Positions 6,987 through 15,695 of a stretch of DNA of 64,000 bases are shown here, piece after piece (position 1 is the first letter of the stretch; each line of letters begins with the position of its first letter). The notes beneath the pieces were generated by a model. That model was given only the letters and a program-made list of their open reading frames with translations, did not search any database and was not told where the DNA came from. The stretch is from Pandoraea fibrosis (GTDB taxonomy: Bacteria; Pseudomonadota; Gammaproteobacteria; Burkholderiales; Burkholderiaceae), in the NCBI RefSeq assembly GCF_000807775.2, contig NZ_CP047385.1, positions 3,162,001 through 3,226,000 on the forward strand. Reading direction: 5' to 3'. A program made the position numbers and the translations under genes.

Positions 6987-9900
6987 TCAGACTTCGGCCT
7001 TGACGTTGGCGGGCATGGTCGACGCGTGCGCACTATGCAGCGGCTTCTTGCCTGCCAGCGTGCGGAGCAGCACGTAGAACACCGGCGTCAGGACCAGACC
7101 GAAACCGGTCACCCCGATCATGCCGAAGAACACGGCCACGCCCATGGCATGACGCATTTCCGAACCGGCACCGCTCGACGTCACCAGCGGCACCACACCC
7201 ATGATGAACGCGATGGACGTCATCAGAATCGGGCGCAGACGCAGACGGCTTGCCTCGATGGCGGCGGCGACGGCGCTGCGGCCTTGCATTTCCAGTTCGC
7301 GGGCAAATTCCACGATCAGAATGGCGTTCTTCGCGGACAGCCCCACCAGCACCATCAAACCGATCTGCGTGAAGATGTTGTTATCGCCTCGCGTGAGCCA
7401 CACACCGAACAACGCGGACATGATGCTCATCGGCACGATCATGATCACGGCCAACGGCAACGTCAGGCTTTCGTACTGCGCGGCCAGCACCAGGAACACC
7501 AGCAGCACGGAGATCGGGAACACCCACAGTGCCGAGTCGCCCGCGAGAATCTGCTGATACGTCAGGTCGGTCCATTCGAACTTCACGCCGCGCGGCAGCG
7601 TTTCCGCGGCAATGCGTTCCACCGCGGCTTGCGCCTGACCCGACGAATAACCTGGGGCCGGGCCCCCGTTGATGTCGGCAGCGGTGTAGCCGTTGTAGCG
7701 CACCACCATCTCCGGACCATACGTCGGCGTAACCTTCACCAGCGACGAGAGCGGCACCATGTCGCCATTGCCGTTGCGCGTCTTGAGCAGGCCGATGTCG
7801 TCGGCATGCGCACGATACGGCGCGTCGGCTTGCACACGAACCTGATACACGCGACCGAACTTGTTGAAGTCGTTCACGTACAGCGAGCCGAGGTAGATCT
7901 GCATGGTGTCGAACACGTCGGTGATCGGCACACCCAACTGCTTGGCCTTCACACGATCGAGATCCACGTTCAGTTGCGGCACATTGATCTGGTACGACGA
8001 GAACGTCGGGCCCAGTTCCTTCGTCTGCGATGCCTTCTTGATGAACGCCTGCGTGGCGTCGTTCAAGGCTTCGTAGCCGAGTGCACCGCGGTCTTCGACC
8101 TGCAGCTTGAAGCCGCCGAGCGTACCGAGACCCAGCACCGGCGGGGGCGGGAACACCGCGATGAACGAGTCCTTGTTCTTCGAGTATTCGCCATTGAGTT
8201 TCGCCGCGATGGCAGCGGCCGACAGCGACTTGTCCTTTCGCTCGCTAAACGGCTTGAGCGTGACGAACACGATGCCTGCCGAGGACGAGTTGGTGAAGCC
8301 GTTGACCGACAGACCGGGGAAGGCGATGGCGCTCTTCACGCCAGGCGTCTTGAGTGCGATCGCGGACATGTCGCGGATCACGGTCTCGGTGCGGTCGAGC
8401 GACGCGCCATTGGGCAACTGAGCAAATGCGATCAGATATTCCTTGTCCTGCGCCGGCACGAAGCCGCCCGGAACGACCTTGCCCAGCAATACCGTCACAC
8501 CCAGCAACACGGCGAAGATCGCCATCATGACGGCCTTGCGGCCAATCACGCGGGTCACGCCGTGCCCGTATTTCTCTGAGCCGCGATGGAACACGCGGTT
8601 GAACGCGCCGAAGAAGCCACCCAGATAACGGTTCATCTGGCGCGTGAGCCAATCCGGCTTGGCGTGATGGTCCTTGAGCAACAGGGCGGCCATGGCCGGC
8701 GAGAGCGTGAGCGAGTTGAATGCCGAGATCACCGTCGAGATGGCGATGGTCATGGCGAACTGCTTGTAGAACTGCCCCGTCAGGCCCGACATGAAAGCGA
8801 GCGGCACGAACACGGCGACCAGCGTAAGCGCGATGGCGATAATCGGACCGCTCACTTCCCGCATCGCCTGATACGTCGCTTCCTTCGGCGACAGTCCGGC
8901 TGCGATGTTACGTTCCACGTTTTCGACGACCACGATCGCATCGTCGACCACGATACCGATGGCGAGCACCATCCCGAACAGCGACAACGCATTGATCGAG
9001 TAGCCGAAGCCAAGCAGCAGGGCAAACGTCCCCACGATCGACACCGGCACGGCGAGCAGCGGAATGATCGACGCACGCCACGTTTGCAGGAACACGATCA
9101 CCACCAACACCACCAGCGCAATGGCCTCGAGCAGTGTGTGCACCACGGCGCTGATCGACGAGCGCACAAATTGCGTCGGGTCGTACTCGATGCGGTACTC
9201 CACGCCTGGCGGCATATCTTTTTGCAGATCAGCCATCGCCGCGCGGACATCGTCCGAGATTTGCAGCGAATTTGCCCCCGGTGCCTGATTGATACCGAGG
9301 CCCACGGCCGGCTTGTTGTCGAGCAACGAGCGCAGGCTGTAGGTCGAGGCGTCGAGTTGCACGCGGGCCACGTCGCTCAGATGCGTGACGGCACCGTCGG
9401 GCGAGGTCTTCAGGATGATGTCGCGGAACTCTTCTTCCGTGTTCAGTCGGCCGCGCGCATTCACGTTCAGTTGCAGCGGGGTATTCGGGCCGGCCGGGGT
9501 CGCGCCGATCACACCGGCGGCAACCTGCACGTTCTGCTCGCGAATGGCCTTCACCACGTCAGACGCCGTCAGGCCACGCTGGGCCACCTTGGCCGGATCG
9601 AGCCACACGCGCATCGAGTAGTCGCCTGCGCCCCACAACTGCACTTCACCCACGCCCTTGATCCGCGAGAGGCGGTCCTTGACGTTGATGAGCGCGTAGT
9701 TGCGCAGGTAGGTCATGTCGTAGCGATCGTTCGGCGAGATCAGGTGCACCACCATCGTGAGCGTGGGCGAGGACTTGATGGTCGTCACGCCAAGACGCTG
9801 CACGTCGTCCGGCAGGCGCGGCAGCGCTTGCGAGACACGGTTTTGCACGAGCTGCTGGGCCTTGTCCGGGTCGGTGCCCAGACGGAAGGTCACGGTCGTG

Positions 9901-10172
9901 GTGAGGTTGCCGTCGCTGTTGGCCTGCGACTGCATGTACAGCATGTTTTCCACGCCGTTGATCTGCTCTTCGAGCGGCGAAGCCACCGTCTCGGCGATCA
10001 CCTTCGGGTTGGCGCCGGGATACTGGGCATGCACGACGACCGACGGCGGGACCACTTCCGGGTACTCCGAGATCGGCAACTGGAACACGGCGATTAAGCC
10101 GGCCAGCAGCGTGATGACCGACAGAACCCCTGCAAAGATGGGTCGATCGATAAAGAATTTTGAGATGTTCAT
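6987..10172 (-). CDS. ceoB: RND multidrug efflux permease (MexF/CeoB/BpeF-like)
   Basis: A 1061-residue proton-driven inner-membrane pump of the HAE1 family, at the usual length. It begins MNISKFFIDRPIFAGVLSVI and contains the permease hallmarks GIVVDDAIVVVENVERN (helix-4 acidic pair for proton relay), FVPLAFMSGLTGQFYKQFAM and GLSAKNAILIVEFA. Large periplasmic loops occupy roughly residues 40-330 and 560-870. Throughout, it is much closer to Pseudomonas MexF than to MexB, for example in FPPPPVLGLGTLGGFKLQ and SLYVNDFNKFGR. MexF-type pumps export chloramphenicol, trimethoprim and fluoroquinolones; the substrates here are inferred. It lies in an operon with the adaptor (86-base gap) and channel genes. 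Confidence 0.95.
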   Translation of the reverse strand: MNISKFFIDRPIFAGVLSVITLLAGLIAVFQLPISEYPEVVPPSVVVHAQYPGANPKVIAETVASPLEEQINGVENMLYMQSQANSDGNLTTTVTFRLGTDPDKAQQLVQNRVSQALPRLPDDVQRLGVTTIKSSPTLTMVVHLISPNDRYDMTYLRNYALINVKDRLSRIKGVGEVQLWGAGDYSMRVWLDPAKVAQRGLTASDVVKAIREQNVQVAAGVIGATPAGPNTPLQLNVNARGRLNTEEEFRDIILKTSPDGAVTHLSDVARVQLDASTYSLRSLLDNKPAVGLGINQAPGANSLQISDDVRAAMADLQKDMPPGVEYRIEYDPTQFVRSSISAVVHTLLEAIALVVLVVIVFLQTWRASIIPLLAVPVSIVGTFALLLGFGYSINALSLFGMVLAIGIVVDDAIVVVENVERNIAAGLSPKEATYQAMREVSGPIIAIALTLVAVFVPLAFMSGLTGQFYKQFAMTIAISTVISAFNSLTLSPAMAALLLKDHHAKPDWLTRQMNRYLGGFFGAFNRVFHRGSEKYGHGVTRVIGRKAVMMAIFAVLLGVTVLLGKVVPGGFVPAQDKEYLIAFAQLPNGASLDRTETVIRDMSAIALKTPGVKSAIAFPGLSVNGFTNSSSAGIVFVTLKPFSERKDKSLSAAAIAAKLNGEYSKNKDSFIAVFPPPPVLGLGTLGGFKLQVEDRGALGYEALNDATQAFIKKASQTKELGPTFSSYQINVPQLNVDLDRVKAKQLGVPITDVFDTMQIYLGSLYVNDFNKFGRVYQVRVQADAPYRAHADDIGLLKTRNGNGDMVPLSSLVKVTPTYGPEMVVRYNGYTAADINGGPAPGYSSGQAQAAVERIAAETLPRGVKFEWTDLTYQQILAGDSALWVFPISVLLVFLVLAAQYESLTLPLAVIMIVPMSIMSALFGVWLTRGDNNIFTQIGLMVLVGLSAKNAILIVEFARELEMQGRSAVAAAIEASRLRLRPILMTSIAFIMGVVPLVTSSGAGSEMRHAMGVAVFFGMIGVTGFGLVLTPVFYVLLRTLAGKKPLHSAHASTMPANVKAEV

Positions 10173-10258
10173 GACGAAACTCTGGGGTGTCGTTCAGCGT
10201 GCGATGAATCCGTGTGCCTGCACGCGACTTACGAACGGAAGGGACGGTCCGGTCGTGA

Positions 10259-11608
10259 TCAGCGCGACGCCGTCTTCGTCACCGCACCCGTCTGGGGCGC
10301 GGCGGCCGAATGCGCAGCCGCACCGTCCTTGCTGCGGTTCTGCGACGTCTTCTGTGCGGCGTTGGCGCTATTCGCGGCCGGCGTAGCCGCTTTATCCGAA
10401 GCCTGGGCGGCACCGTTGGCAGCGACCGCAGTAGCGGCCACGTCGTGGGAGTCGCCGGTATCGCCGGCCATCTTCACCGTCTTCGGCGAGACCGCGTCAC
10501 CCGGGCGCACGCGCTGCAGACCGTTCACGATGATGCGTTCGCCGTCCTTCAGGCCGCCGGCGATTTCCACGAGACCGCCGTGACGCTCGCCCAATTGCAC
10601 TTCGCGGTACTGCACCTTGTTCTGCGAGTCGACGACCATCACGAACTTTTTGCTCTGGTCCGTGCCGACAGCGGCCTCGTCCACGAGCAGTGCCGGATGC
10701 GGTTCACCGCCACCCACGCGAATGCGGGCGTACAGGCCCGGCAGGAGCGCGCCGTCGGCGTTGTCGAAGCGTGCTCGCACGCGGATCGTGCCCGACGTCG
10801 TATCGAAACGGTTATCCACGGAATACACGGTGCCCTTGCGCGAGTAGCCGGACTCGTTGGCCAGGCCCAGATCGACGGGCACACCGCTCGGCTTCGCCGT
10901 ATCGCGCGACAGATAGCGCAGATAAGTTTGTTCGTCGACGTCGAACGCGGCGTAGATCGGCGAGACCGACACCACCGTGGTCAGTGCGGGCGACTGCGCG
11001 CCTGCCGACACGGTGTTGCCGACCGTGATCTCCGCGCGCGACACGCGCCCGGCGACCGGGGCCACGATTTGCGTGTAGCCCAGGTTGATGCGTGCCGTTT
11101 CCAGTGCCGCCTGCGCAGCTTTCACATTGGCTACCGCTTCACGCGCCGCGTTTTCCTTCTGGTCGAAGTCCTTTTTCGCGATGGCGTTATCCGCGATCAG
11201 GCGTTGCGCGCGGGCCAGGTCGGTGCTGGTGAAGACGTCGCGGGCCTTGGCCGAGGCGAGCTGCGCGGCCGCACGGTCCACTTCCGCTGCATACGGACGT
11301 GGATCGATGGTGAAGAGGGCGTCACCCTTCTTCACGAGTTGACCGTCCTTGAAATGCACGGCCGTGATGGTGCCTGACACGAGCGGTTTGATATCGACGC
11401 GATCCACGGCGTCGAGCCGGCCGGAATAGCTCTGCCAGTCGGTCACGGTGCGCGAAATCACGTTGGCCACATCCACCTCCGCAGTCGGCATGACTTGGGC
11501 GGCGGGCGTGCTGGCGTCAACGCGCACGACGGTGAGCGTGCCGATGGCCAGAAGCGCCACGGTGGCGGCGGCGGCAATGAGTACAGGTTTGCGAGCGAGG
11601 GTGGTCAT
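10259..11608 (-). CDS. ceoA: RND efflux periplasmic adaptor (MexE/CeoA/BpeE-like)
   Basis: A 449-residue membrane-fusion protein linking permease and outer-membrane channel. It has an N-terminal hydrophobic anchor or signal (about residues 7-27), a lipoyl-type half-motif around VDIKPLVSGTITAVHFKDGQ, an alpha-hairpin (residues ~95-150), the second lipoyl half GYTQIVAPVAGRVSRAEIT, and beta-barrel and membrane-proximal domains through about residue 390. The final ~60 residues are an unusually long Ala/Thr-rich tail. GGAG lies nine bases upstream of the ATG. The 27-base gap to the upstream llpE-like gene supports one transcript. Confidence 0.93.
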   Translation of the reverse strand: MTTLARKPVLIAAAATVALLAIGTLTVVRVDASTPAAQVMPTAEVDVANVISRTVTDWQSYSGRLDAVDRVDIKPLVSGTITAVHFKDGQLVKKGDALFTIDPRPYAAEVDRAAAQLASAKARDVFTSTDLARAQRLIADNAIAKKDFDQKENAAREAVANVKAAQAALETARINLGYTQIVAPVAGRVSRAEITVGNTVSAGAQSPALTTVVSVSPIYAAFDVDEQTYLRYLSRDTAKPSGVPVDLGLANESGYSRKGTVYSVDNRFDTTSGTIRVRARFDNADGALLPGLYARIRVGGGEPHPALLVDEAAVGTDQSKKFVMVVDSQNKVQYREVQLGERHGGLVEIAGGLKDGERIIVNGLQRVRPGDAVSPKTVKMAGDTGDSHDVAATAVAANGAAQASDKAATPAANSANAAQKTSQNRSKDGAAAHSAAAPQTGAVTKTASR

Positions 11609-11635
11609 TTTTGAAATCTCCGGGATCGGATGGAC

Positions 11636-12547
11636 TCACTGGGTAGAGCCGGTGGCGGGGGGCGCCAGCCGGCGTGTCAGGAACGCGGCCACCTCCCGCA
11701 ACGCGGCGGGAAGGGCGGCCAGGCCGTGATGGGACGCGCTGCGATGGCGCGTGACTTGCGTCGGCACGCCGGCCGCGATGAGTTCGGCAGCGTATTTTTC
11801 GGCTTCGACGTGCAGCAGGTCGTGTTCGGCGGAAGCGATCAACGTGGGCGGCAAGCCCGCGAGACGGCGCGATTCGAGCGGCGCGGCATACGGATGCAAG
11901 CGCTGCGTGGCATGCGGCAGGTAAGCGCGATAGCACCGGGCGCATTCGCTGGCTTCGATATCGCTAGGCGTGCGGCCATCGGCCAGACGCGTCATGCTGG
12001 GATCGAGCAGCGGGGCAAGCAGTACCTGCGCGGCGACAGCAACTTCGCCACGGTCGCGCGTGATCATCGTGAGTGCCGCCGCGATATTGCCCCCGGCGTC
12101 GTGACCGACCACGGCCAGGCGACGCGGACTGGCGCCATAGCGACGGGCGTGACGTTGCAGCCAGAGCGCGGCGCACCAGGCGTCTTCCGGCGCGGCGGGA
12201 AACGGGTGTTCCGGCGCCAACGAGTAGCCAACCGAGACGACCAGCGCCGGCACGTGCGAGGCGAGGTAGCGCGCCGCGACGTCGCCGTCATCGAGCGAGC
12301 CCTTGCAGAACCCGCCGCCGTGGAAGTACAGCACGGCAGGCAGATGCGCCTCGAGCGGCACCACCACGCCGGGCTCCCCGGCATGCTCATGGGCGGCGCC
12401 CGCAGCGGCGGGGCCAACGGGCCGATAGAGGCGCAGCGTCACCGGACCGACATGGCCCGCGATACTCACCTCTTCGATGCGCAGTCCGTCTTCGGTGCGG
12501 TGCGATGGCACCGGTGTTCCCGATTTCGGCTTGGCGTTGCTTGACAT
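11636..12547 (-). CDS. llpE: LlpE-like alpha/beta-hydrolase with Asp at the nucleophile position
   Basis: A 303-residue hydrolase of the hormone-sensitive-lipase (HSL) type, first gene of the efflux operon; the position matches llpE of the Burkholderia llpE-bpeEF-oprC/ceoAB-opcM operons. The oxyanion-hole motif is present (LYFHGGGFCKGS), as are the acidic residue (SAEHDLL) and His (SASHHGLA) of the triad. The nucleophile elbow reads VVGHDAGGN where the family normally has GDSAGGN, so Ser is replaced by Asp. GHDxGG is the elbow of Asp-nucleophile epoxide hydrolases. Classical esterase activity is therefore doubtful. Start chosen at 12547 (MSSNAK); the alternative ATG at 12583 adds 12 residues, and neither has a strong SD. 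Confidence 0.85.
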   Translation of the reverse strand: MSSNAKPKSGTPVPSHRTEDGLRIEEVSIAGHVGPVTLRLYRPVGPAAAGAAHEHAGEPGVVVPLEAHLPAVLYFHGGGFCKGSLDDGDVAARYLASHVPALVVSVGYSLAPEHPFPAAPEDAWCAALWLQRHARRYGASPRRLAVVGHDAGGNIAAALTMITRDRGEVAVAAQVLLAPLLDPSMTRLADGRTPSDIEASECARCYRAYLPHATQRLHPYAAPLESRRLAGLPPTLIASAEHDLLHVEAEKYAAELIAAGVPTQVTRHRSASHHGLAALPAALREVAAFLTRRLAPPATGSTQ

Positions 12548-12788
12548 ATGGCTTCGGGTTCGCGCGAGCGATACCCCTCTCATGACATTCGATGGAGCGA
12601 AGTCTAGAGGCCACGGACATTAGGATAAACGCCTATAATTTGGCAACACTGTTCGGCCAGCTCGACTAATCGGTGTCGGCCTTATGGGCATTGGCTTATG
12701 CCTCCGACCAATATGCATATGCATCGGGGGTGCAGGCAAAAAATGCCGGATCGGCTAGTGCAACAGTGCTTTTGAATGGGGAAACAGC
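12548..12788. promoter_or_regulatory. Divergent efflux operon/LysR promoter region
   Basis: This 241-base space separates the efflux operon from its presumed regulator. It contains TATAAT at 12635-12640, the perfect palindrome ATGCATATGCAT at 12713-12724, and two CTTATG repeats near 12681 and 12696. A LysR-type binding region is expected here; the exact box cannot be assigned from one sequence. Confidence 0.5.
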
Positions 12789-13802
12789 ATGGATCGCTTG
12801 CAAGCGATGCAGGTCTTCACGCGAGTGGTCGAGGCGAACAGTTTTTCGCGCGCGGCCGACAATCTCGGGTTGCCGCGCACCTCGGTGACCACGATTATTC
12901 AAAACCTTGAGTCCCATCTGGGCACGCGGCTGTTGCAGCGCACGACCCGGCGGCTCAATCTGACACCCGACGGCGCGGCGTATTACGAGCGCTGCCTGCG
13001 CATCCTCGCGGATATCGAGGAGACGGAGTCGTCATTCCGCGAGAGCAGCCAGCGGGTGCGTGGCAAGCTGCGCATCGACATGCCGGGCTCGCTCGGCAAG
13101 CTCGTGGTGCTGCCGTCGTTGTGCGAGTTTCACGACCGTTATCCGGAAATCGAACTCATGGTCGGCATGGGCGATAAGCCGGTCGATCTGATTCAGGAAG
13201 GCGTCGACTGTGTGTTGCGCGTTGGCACGCTTCAGGATTCGAGCCTTGTCGCGCGGCGCGTGGGCATGTTTCAGAGTCTGACGTGTGCGTCGCCGGCGTA
13301 TCTGGAGCGCATGGGCATGCCGCATACGCTCGAGGATCTGCAACGGCACACGGCGGTGCATTACTTCTCGAGCCGGACAGGGCGCGTGATCGAGGAGCAG
13401 TTCCTCGTGGACGGCAAGGAAGTCGAGATCAGCATGCAGGGTTCGGTCGCCGTGAACGACGCCGAGGCCTATCTGCAACTGGGGCTGGCGGGCTTCGGCA
13501 CGGTGCAACTGGCGCGTTTCATGGCGTTGCCGTATCTGCAATCGGGCCAACTGGTCGAGGTGCTGCATCAGTGGAAGCCGCCGCCCATGCCGATTTCAGC
13601 GGTATATCCGCATAATCGTCATTTGTCGCCTAAAGTTCGCGTATTTGTTGATTTCATCGCTGAACTCTTCGAGCGCTGCCCGTTGCTCCAGGGGCTCGAC
13701 GAGACGGCTGGGCAATGCAAGCCGACCGTGGCGGCGACCGATGCCGATGGCCGCTGGGCTTCGTATGGCACCGAAATGGCACCGCAGGAAGTCGTGGTTT
13801 GA
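12789..13802 (+). CDS. LysR-type regulator of the efflux operon (BpeT/CeoR/MexT-like)
   Basis: A 337-residue LysR regulator. The winged helix-turn-helix occupies residues ~1-60 (SFSRAADNLGLPRTSVTTII), followed by a linker helix and an effector-binding domain with LRVGTLQDSSLVARRVG. An extended C-terminal tail of ~35 polar residues follows the usual LysR end. It is divergent from llpE-ceoAB-opcM, the place of bpeT/ceoR in Burkholderia, and is the likely activator of the pump, perhaps by salicylate- or drug-like inducers (inference from homologues). The stop codon is two bases before the start of the GNAT gene, so both are probably cotranscribed. Confidence 0.9.
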   Translation: MDRLQAMQVFTRVVEANSFSRAADNLGLPRTSVTTIIQNLESHLGTRLLQRTTRRLNLTPDGAAYYERCLRILADIEETESSFRESSQRVRGKLRIDMPGSLGKLVVLPSLCEFHDRYPEIELMVGMGDKPVDLIQEGVDCVLRVGTLQDSSLVARRVGMFQSLTCASPAYLERMGMPHTLEDLQRHTAVHYFSSRTGRVIEEQFLVDGKEVEISMQGSVAVNDAEAYLQLGLAGFGTVQLARFMALPYLQSGQLVEVLHQWKPPPMPISAVYPHNRHLSPKVRVFVDFIAELFERCPLLQGLDETAGQCKPTVAATDADGRWASYGTEMAPQEVVV

Positions 13803-13804
13803 CG

Positions 13805-14344
13805 ATGACACCGGTCGCGCGAGTTCGCCTCGCCACGCCGGAGGATGCGCCCGCACTGCCGCCTGTCGAGCGAAGTGCGGGTGCATTGTTTCGCACCTTG
13901 CCGACGTTGGCATGGTTGGCGGACAGTGAGGGCACGCCACTGGCGCGGCACCGCGAACTGATCGGGCAGGGCACCGTGTGGGTGGCTGCCGATTCAGGCG
14001 ATACGCCGGTCGCATTTCTGGAAGCCGAGGTCGTCGGTGACGAATTGCATGTGTGGGAAATGTCGGTGCATCGCGATTGGCAATCGCGGGGACTGGGGCG
14101 GGCGTTGCTGACGGCAGCCATCGAGCACGCAAGGCGCGCGGGATTGGCGGCGCTGACGCTGACGACGTTTTGCGACGTGCCCTGGAATGCGCCGTTCTAC
14201 GCGCGCCTGGGTTTTGTGCCCATCGCCGAGTCTGCGCTAAGCGAGCGGCTCAGGCGCGTGCTGGCTCACGAGGTTGCTGCCGGACTACCTGCGGCGCGAC
14301 GTTGGGCAATGCGCAAGGGACTTGCGTCGCGCCGCCTTGGATAG
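13805..14344 (+). CDS. GNAT-family N-acetyltransferase
   Basis: A 179-residue acetyltransferase. The acetyl-CoA-binding motif A is clear: WEMSVHRDWQSRGLGRALL, with Q-x-R-G-x-G followed by a helix. The core beta-bulge/helix ending FYARLGFVPIAE is typical of the GNAT C-terminal half. The start ATG lies two bases after the LysR stop, with AGGAAG inside the preceding gene, indicating translational coupling. The substrate is unknown; drug, amine or amino-acid acetylation are all possible, and linkage to an efflux regulator makes a small-molecule substrate attractive but unproven. Confidence 0.88.
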   Translation: MTPVARVRLATPEDAPALPPVERSAGALFRTLPTLAWLADSEGTPLARHRELIGQGTVWVAADSGDTPVAFLEAEVVGDELHVWEMSVHRDWQSRGLGRALLTAAIEHARRAGLAALTLTTFCDVPWNAPFYARLGFVPIAESALSERLRRVLAHEVAAGLPAARRWAMRKGLASRRLG

Positions 14345-14346
14345 CC

Positions 14347-14369
14347 CTGGCTCAAGCGTATTGAGCCAG
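14347..14369. terminator. Hairpin between convergent GNAT and tautomerase genes
   Basis: CTGGCTCAA and TTGAGCCAG are perfect nine-base arms around GCGTA. The element overlaps the last codons of the tautomerase gene. There is no T-run, so termination is only suggested by position. Confidence 0.4.
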
Positions 14370-14732
14370 TCCGTTACCCAGGGACCAATTCTCTTTCAAA
14401 ACCTCCACAAGGCTCACGAATACGTCCTCTGAGCGAATGCCCGGGTTTTCGCCGAGCAATTCCGCTGTCCGCCGGAACAGCGCTTTTTTCTGCGCTTCCG
14501 TGCGAGTGTTGTTCGCCGTGATCTGGATGAACACAAGGTCGTCGCTTCGCGCAACGCCAAGATAAGAGGCCCCGTAACGAAAATTGGCAGCGTCATGCTC
14601 GGTAATGGTCATGAACTGATCATCTTCGGGAACGTTGAACGTTTCGCGCAGCGCAAGATAAACGCTGTCGAAGATTGCCTGCTTGTAGGCGTCAGTTTTC
14701 CCGGTGCGCAGCGAGATGTGGGCGAGAGGCAT
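14352..14732 (-). CDS. Tautomerase-superfamily protein
   Basis: A 126-residue protein of the two-domain tautomerase type (PF14552-like). Starting at the second ATG (14732) gives MPLAHISLRTG, which exposes Pro at the mature N-terminus; Pro-1 is the catalytic base of 4-oxalocrotonate tautomerase-type enzymes. The SD AAAGGA fits this start (six-base spacing) better than the ATG three bases upstream. Conserved-looking segments include FNVPEDDQFMTITEH and VFIQITANNTRTEAQKKALF. The natural substrate is unknown. It is divergent from a LysR gene that probably regulates it. Confidence 0.85.
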   Translation of the reverse strand: MPLAHISLRTGKTDAYKQAIFDSVYLALRETFNVPEDDQFMTITEHDAANFRYGASYLGVARSDDLVFIQITANNTRTEAQKKALFRRTAELLGENPGIRSEDVFVSLVEVLKENWSLGNGLAQYA

Positions 14733-14815
14733 CATGTGTCCTTTTCAAGTGGTGTCGCTCCATATTATTTATAATTTGTGCTTATCGTAATTAATTTCAA
14801 AGATAACGATTTGAA
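14733..14815. promoter_or_regulatory. Divergent tautomerase/LysR operator region
   Basis: A markedly A/T-rich 83-base spacer. It contains the inverted pair TTATC (14782-14786) and GATAA (14802-14806) 15 bases apart, resembling a LysR-type recognition dyad, plus overlapping -10-like TATAAT (14769-14774). Confidence 0.5.
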
Positions 14816-15673
14816 ATGATTGGATCCCCTCTTGATCTCGATGCCGTCACCGCCTTCGTTCGTGTCGCCGAATTTGGCAGTTTCACGCGGGCCGCCGAAG
14901 CCATGGGGACGACGCAGGCAGCGATCAGTCTGAAACTCAAGCGGCTCGAAGACCGGCTCGGCTTCCGGCTCGTTGAGCGAACGCCCCGATACGTAGCGCT
15001 TTCGGCACGCGGTACGACTTTCCTTGAGCATGCCCGCGAACTGCTGGCGGTTCATGATCGTGCACTTTCTGCCTTTGCCAGCGCCCGGCAACGTCTTGCT
15101 ATTGGCATCAGTGACCACGTGGCGGGGCCGGAACTCCCCGCGCTCATCGCGCGTATGAACGCGCAGGATCCGGATTTATTGATCGAAATCCGGATCGCCA
15201 CGTCCGGTGACCTGCTTCAGCGTTTCGATCGTCGCGAGCTGGACGCCGTGGTGGTACGCCTGCATGTTGGCCGGAGCGACGGGAAGGTTCTTGCCGAGGA
15301 AAAACTGGGCTGGTTCGCCGCGCCAAACTGGCAGCATCGGGCAGACGAGCCCTTGCCGATTGCCACACTCGCCGAACCCTGTGGTGTGCGTGCGTTGGCC
15401 GCCGAACTTCTCGATGCGGCCGATGTGCCATGGAGAGAAATTTTTGTCGGCGGTGGCGTGGCCGCGGTCGCCGCTGCCGTCATGTCGGGACTCGGCATTG
15501 CCGCCCTGGCGCCTCGAATGCTGCCGTTCGGTGCCGTCGACATCGGGGCGAGGCTCGGGCTTCCCGAACTGCCGCAGCTCCCCATCTTGCTTCACACGCG
15601 GATCAAGGAGGGGCGGGCGCATGACGCGCTCGTCGCGCTTGGCGCCGCCTTCAGGGGGGCCGTGCGCAGCTAG
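14816..15673 (+). CDS. LysR-type regulator, divergent from tautomerase
   Basis: A 285-residue LysR regulator. The helix-turn-helix is in residues ~8-65 (SFTRAAEAMGTTQAAISLKL, RLGFRLVERTPR), and the effector domain begins near residue 90 (LAIGISDHVAGPELPALI). The effector domain is slightly short, but both subdomains are present up to LPQLPILLHTRIKEGRAH. Its divergent position and shared A/T-rich spacer make the tautomerase gene the obvious target. The inducer is unknown. Confidence 0.9.
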   Translation: MIGSPLDLDAVTAFVRVAEFGSFTRAAEAMGTTQAAISLKLKRLEDRLGFRLVERTPRYVALSARGTTFLEHARELLAVHDRALSAFASARQRLAIGISDHVAGPELPALIARMNAQDPDLLIEIRIATSGDLLQRFDRRELDAVVVRLHVGRSDGKVLAEEKLGWFAAPNWQHRADEPLPIATLAEPCGVRALAAELLDAADVPWREIFVGGGVAAVAAAVMSGLGIAALAPRMLPFGAVDIGARLGLPELPQLPILLHTRIKEGRAHDALVALGAAFRGAVRS

Positions 15674-15695
15674 CGAGTCGGGCCGCAGCGATGGC

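Noticed and set aside
5559..8579. Long plus-strand frame opposite the efflux genes (about 1000 codons)
   Set aside because: It spans two real minus-strand genes and their junction with Arg/His-rich composition. The minus-strand OMF and permease match known families end to end.
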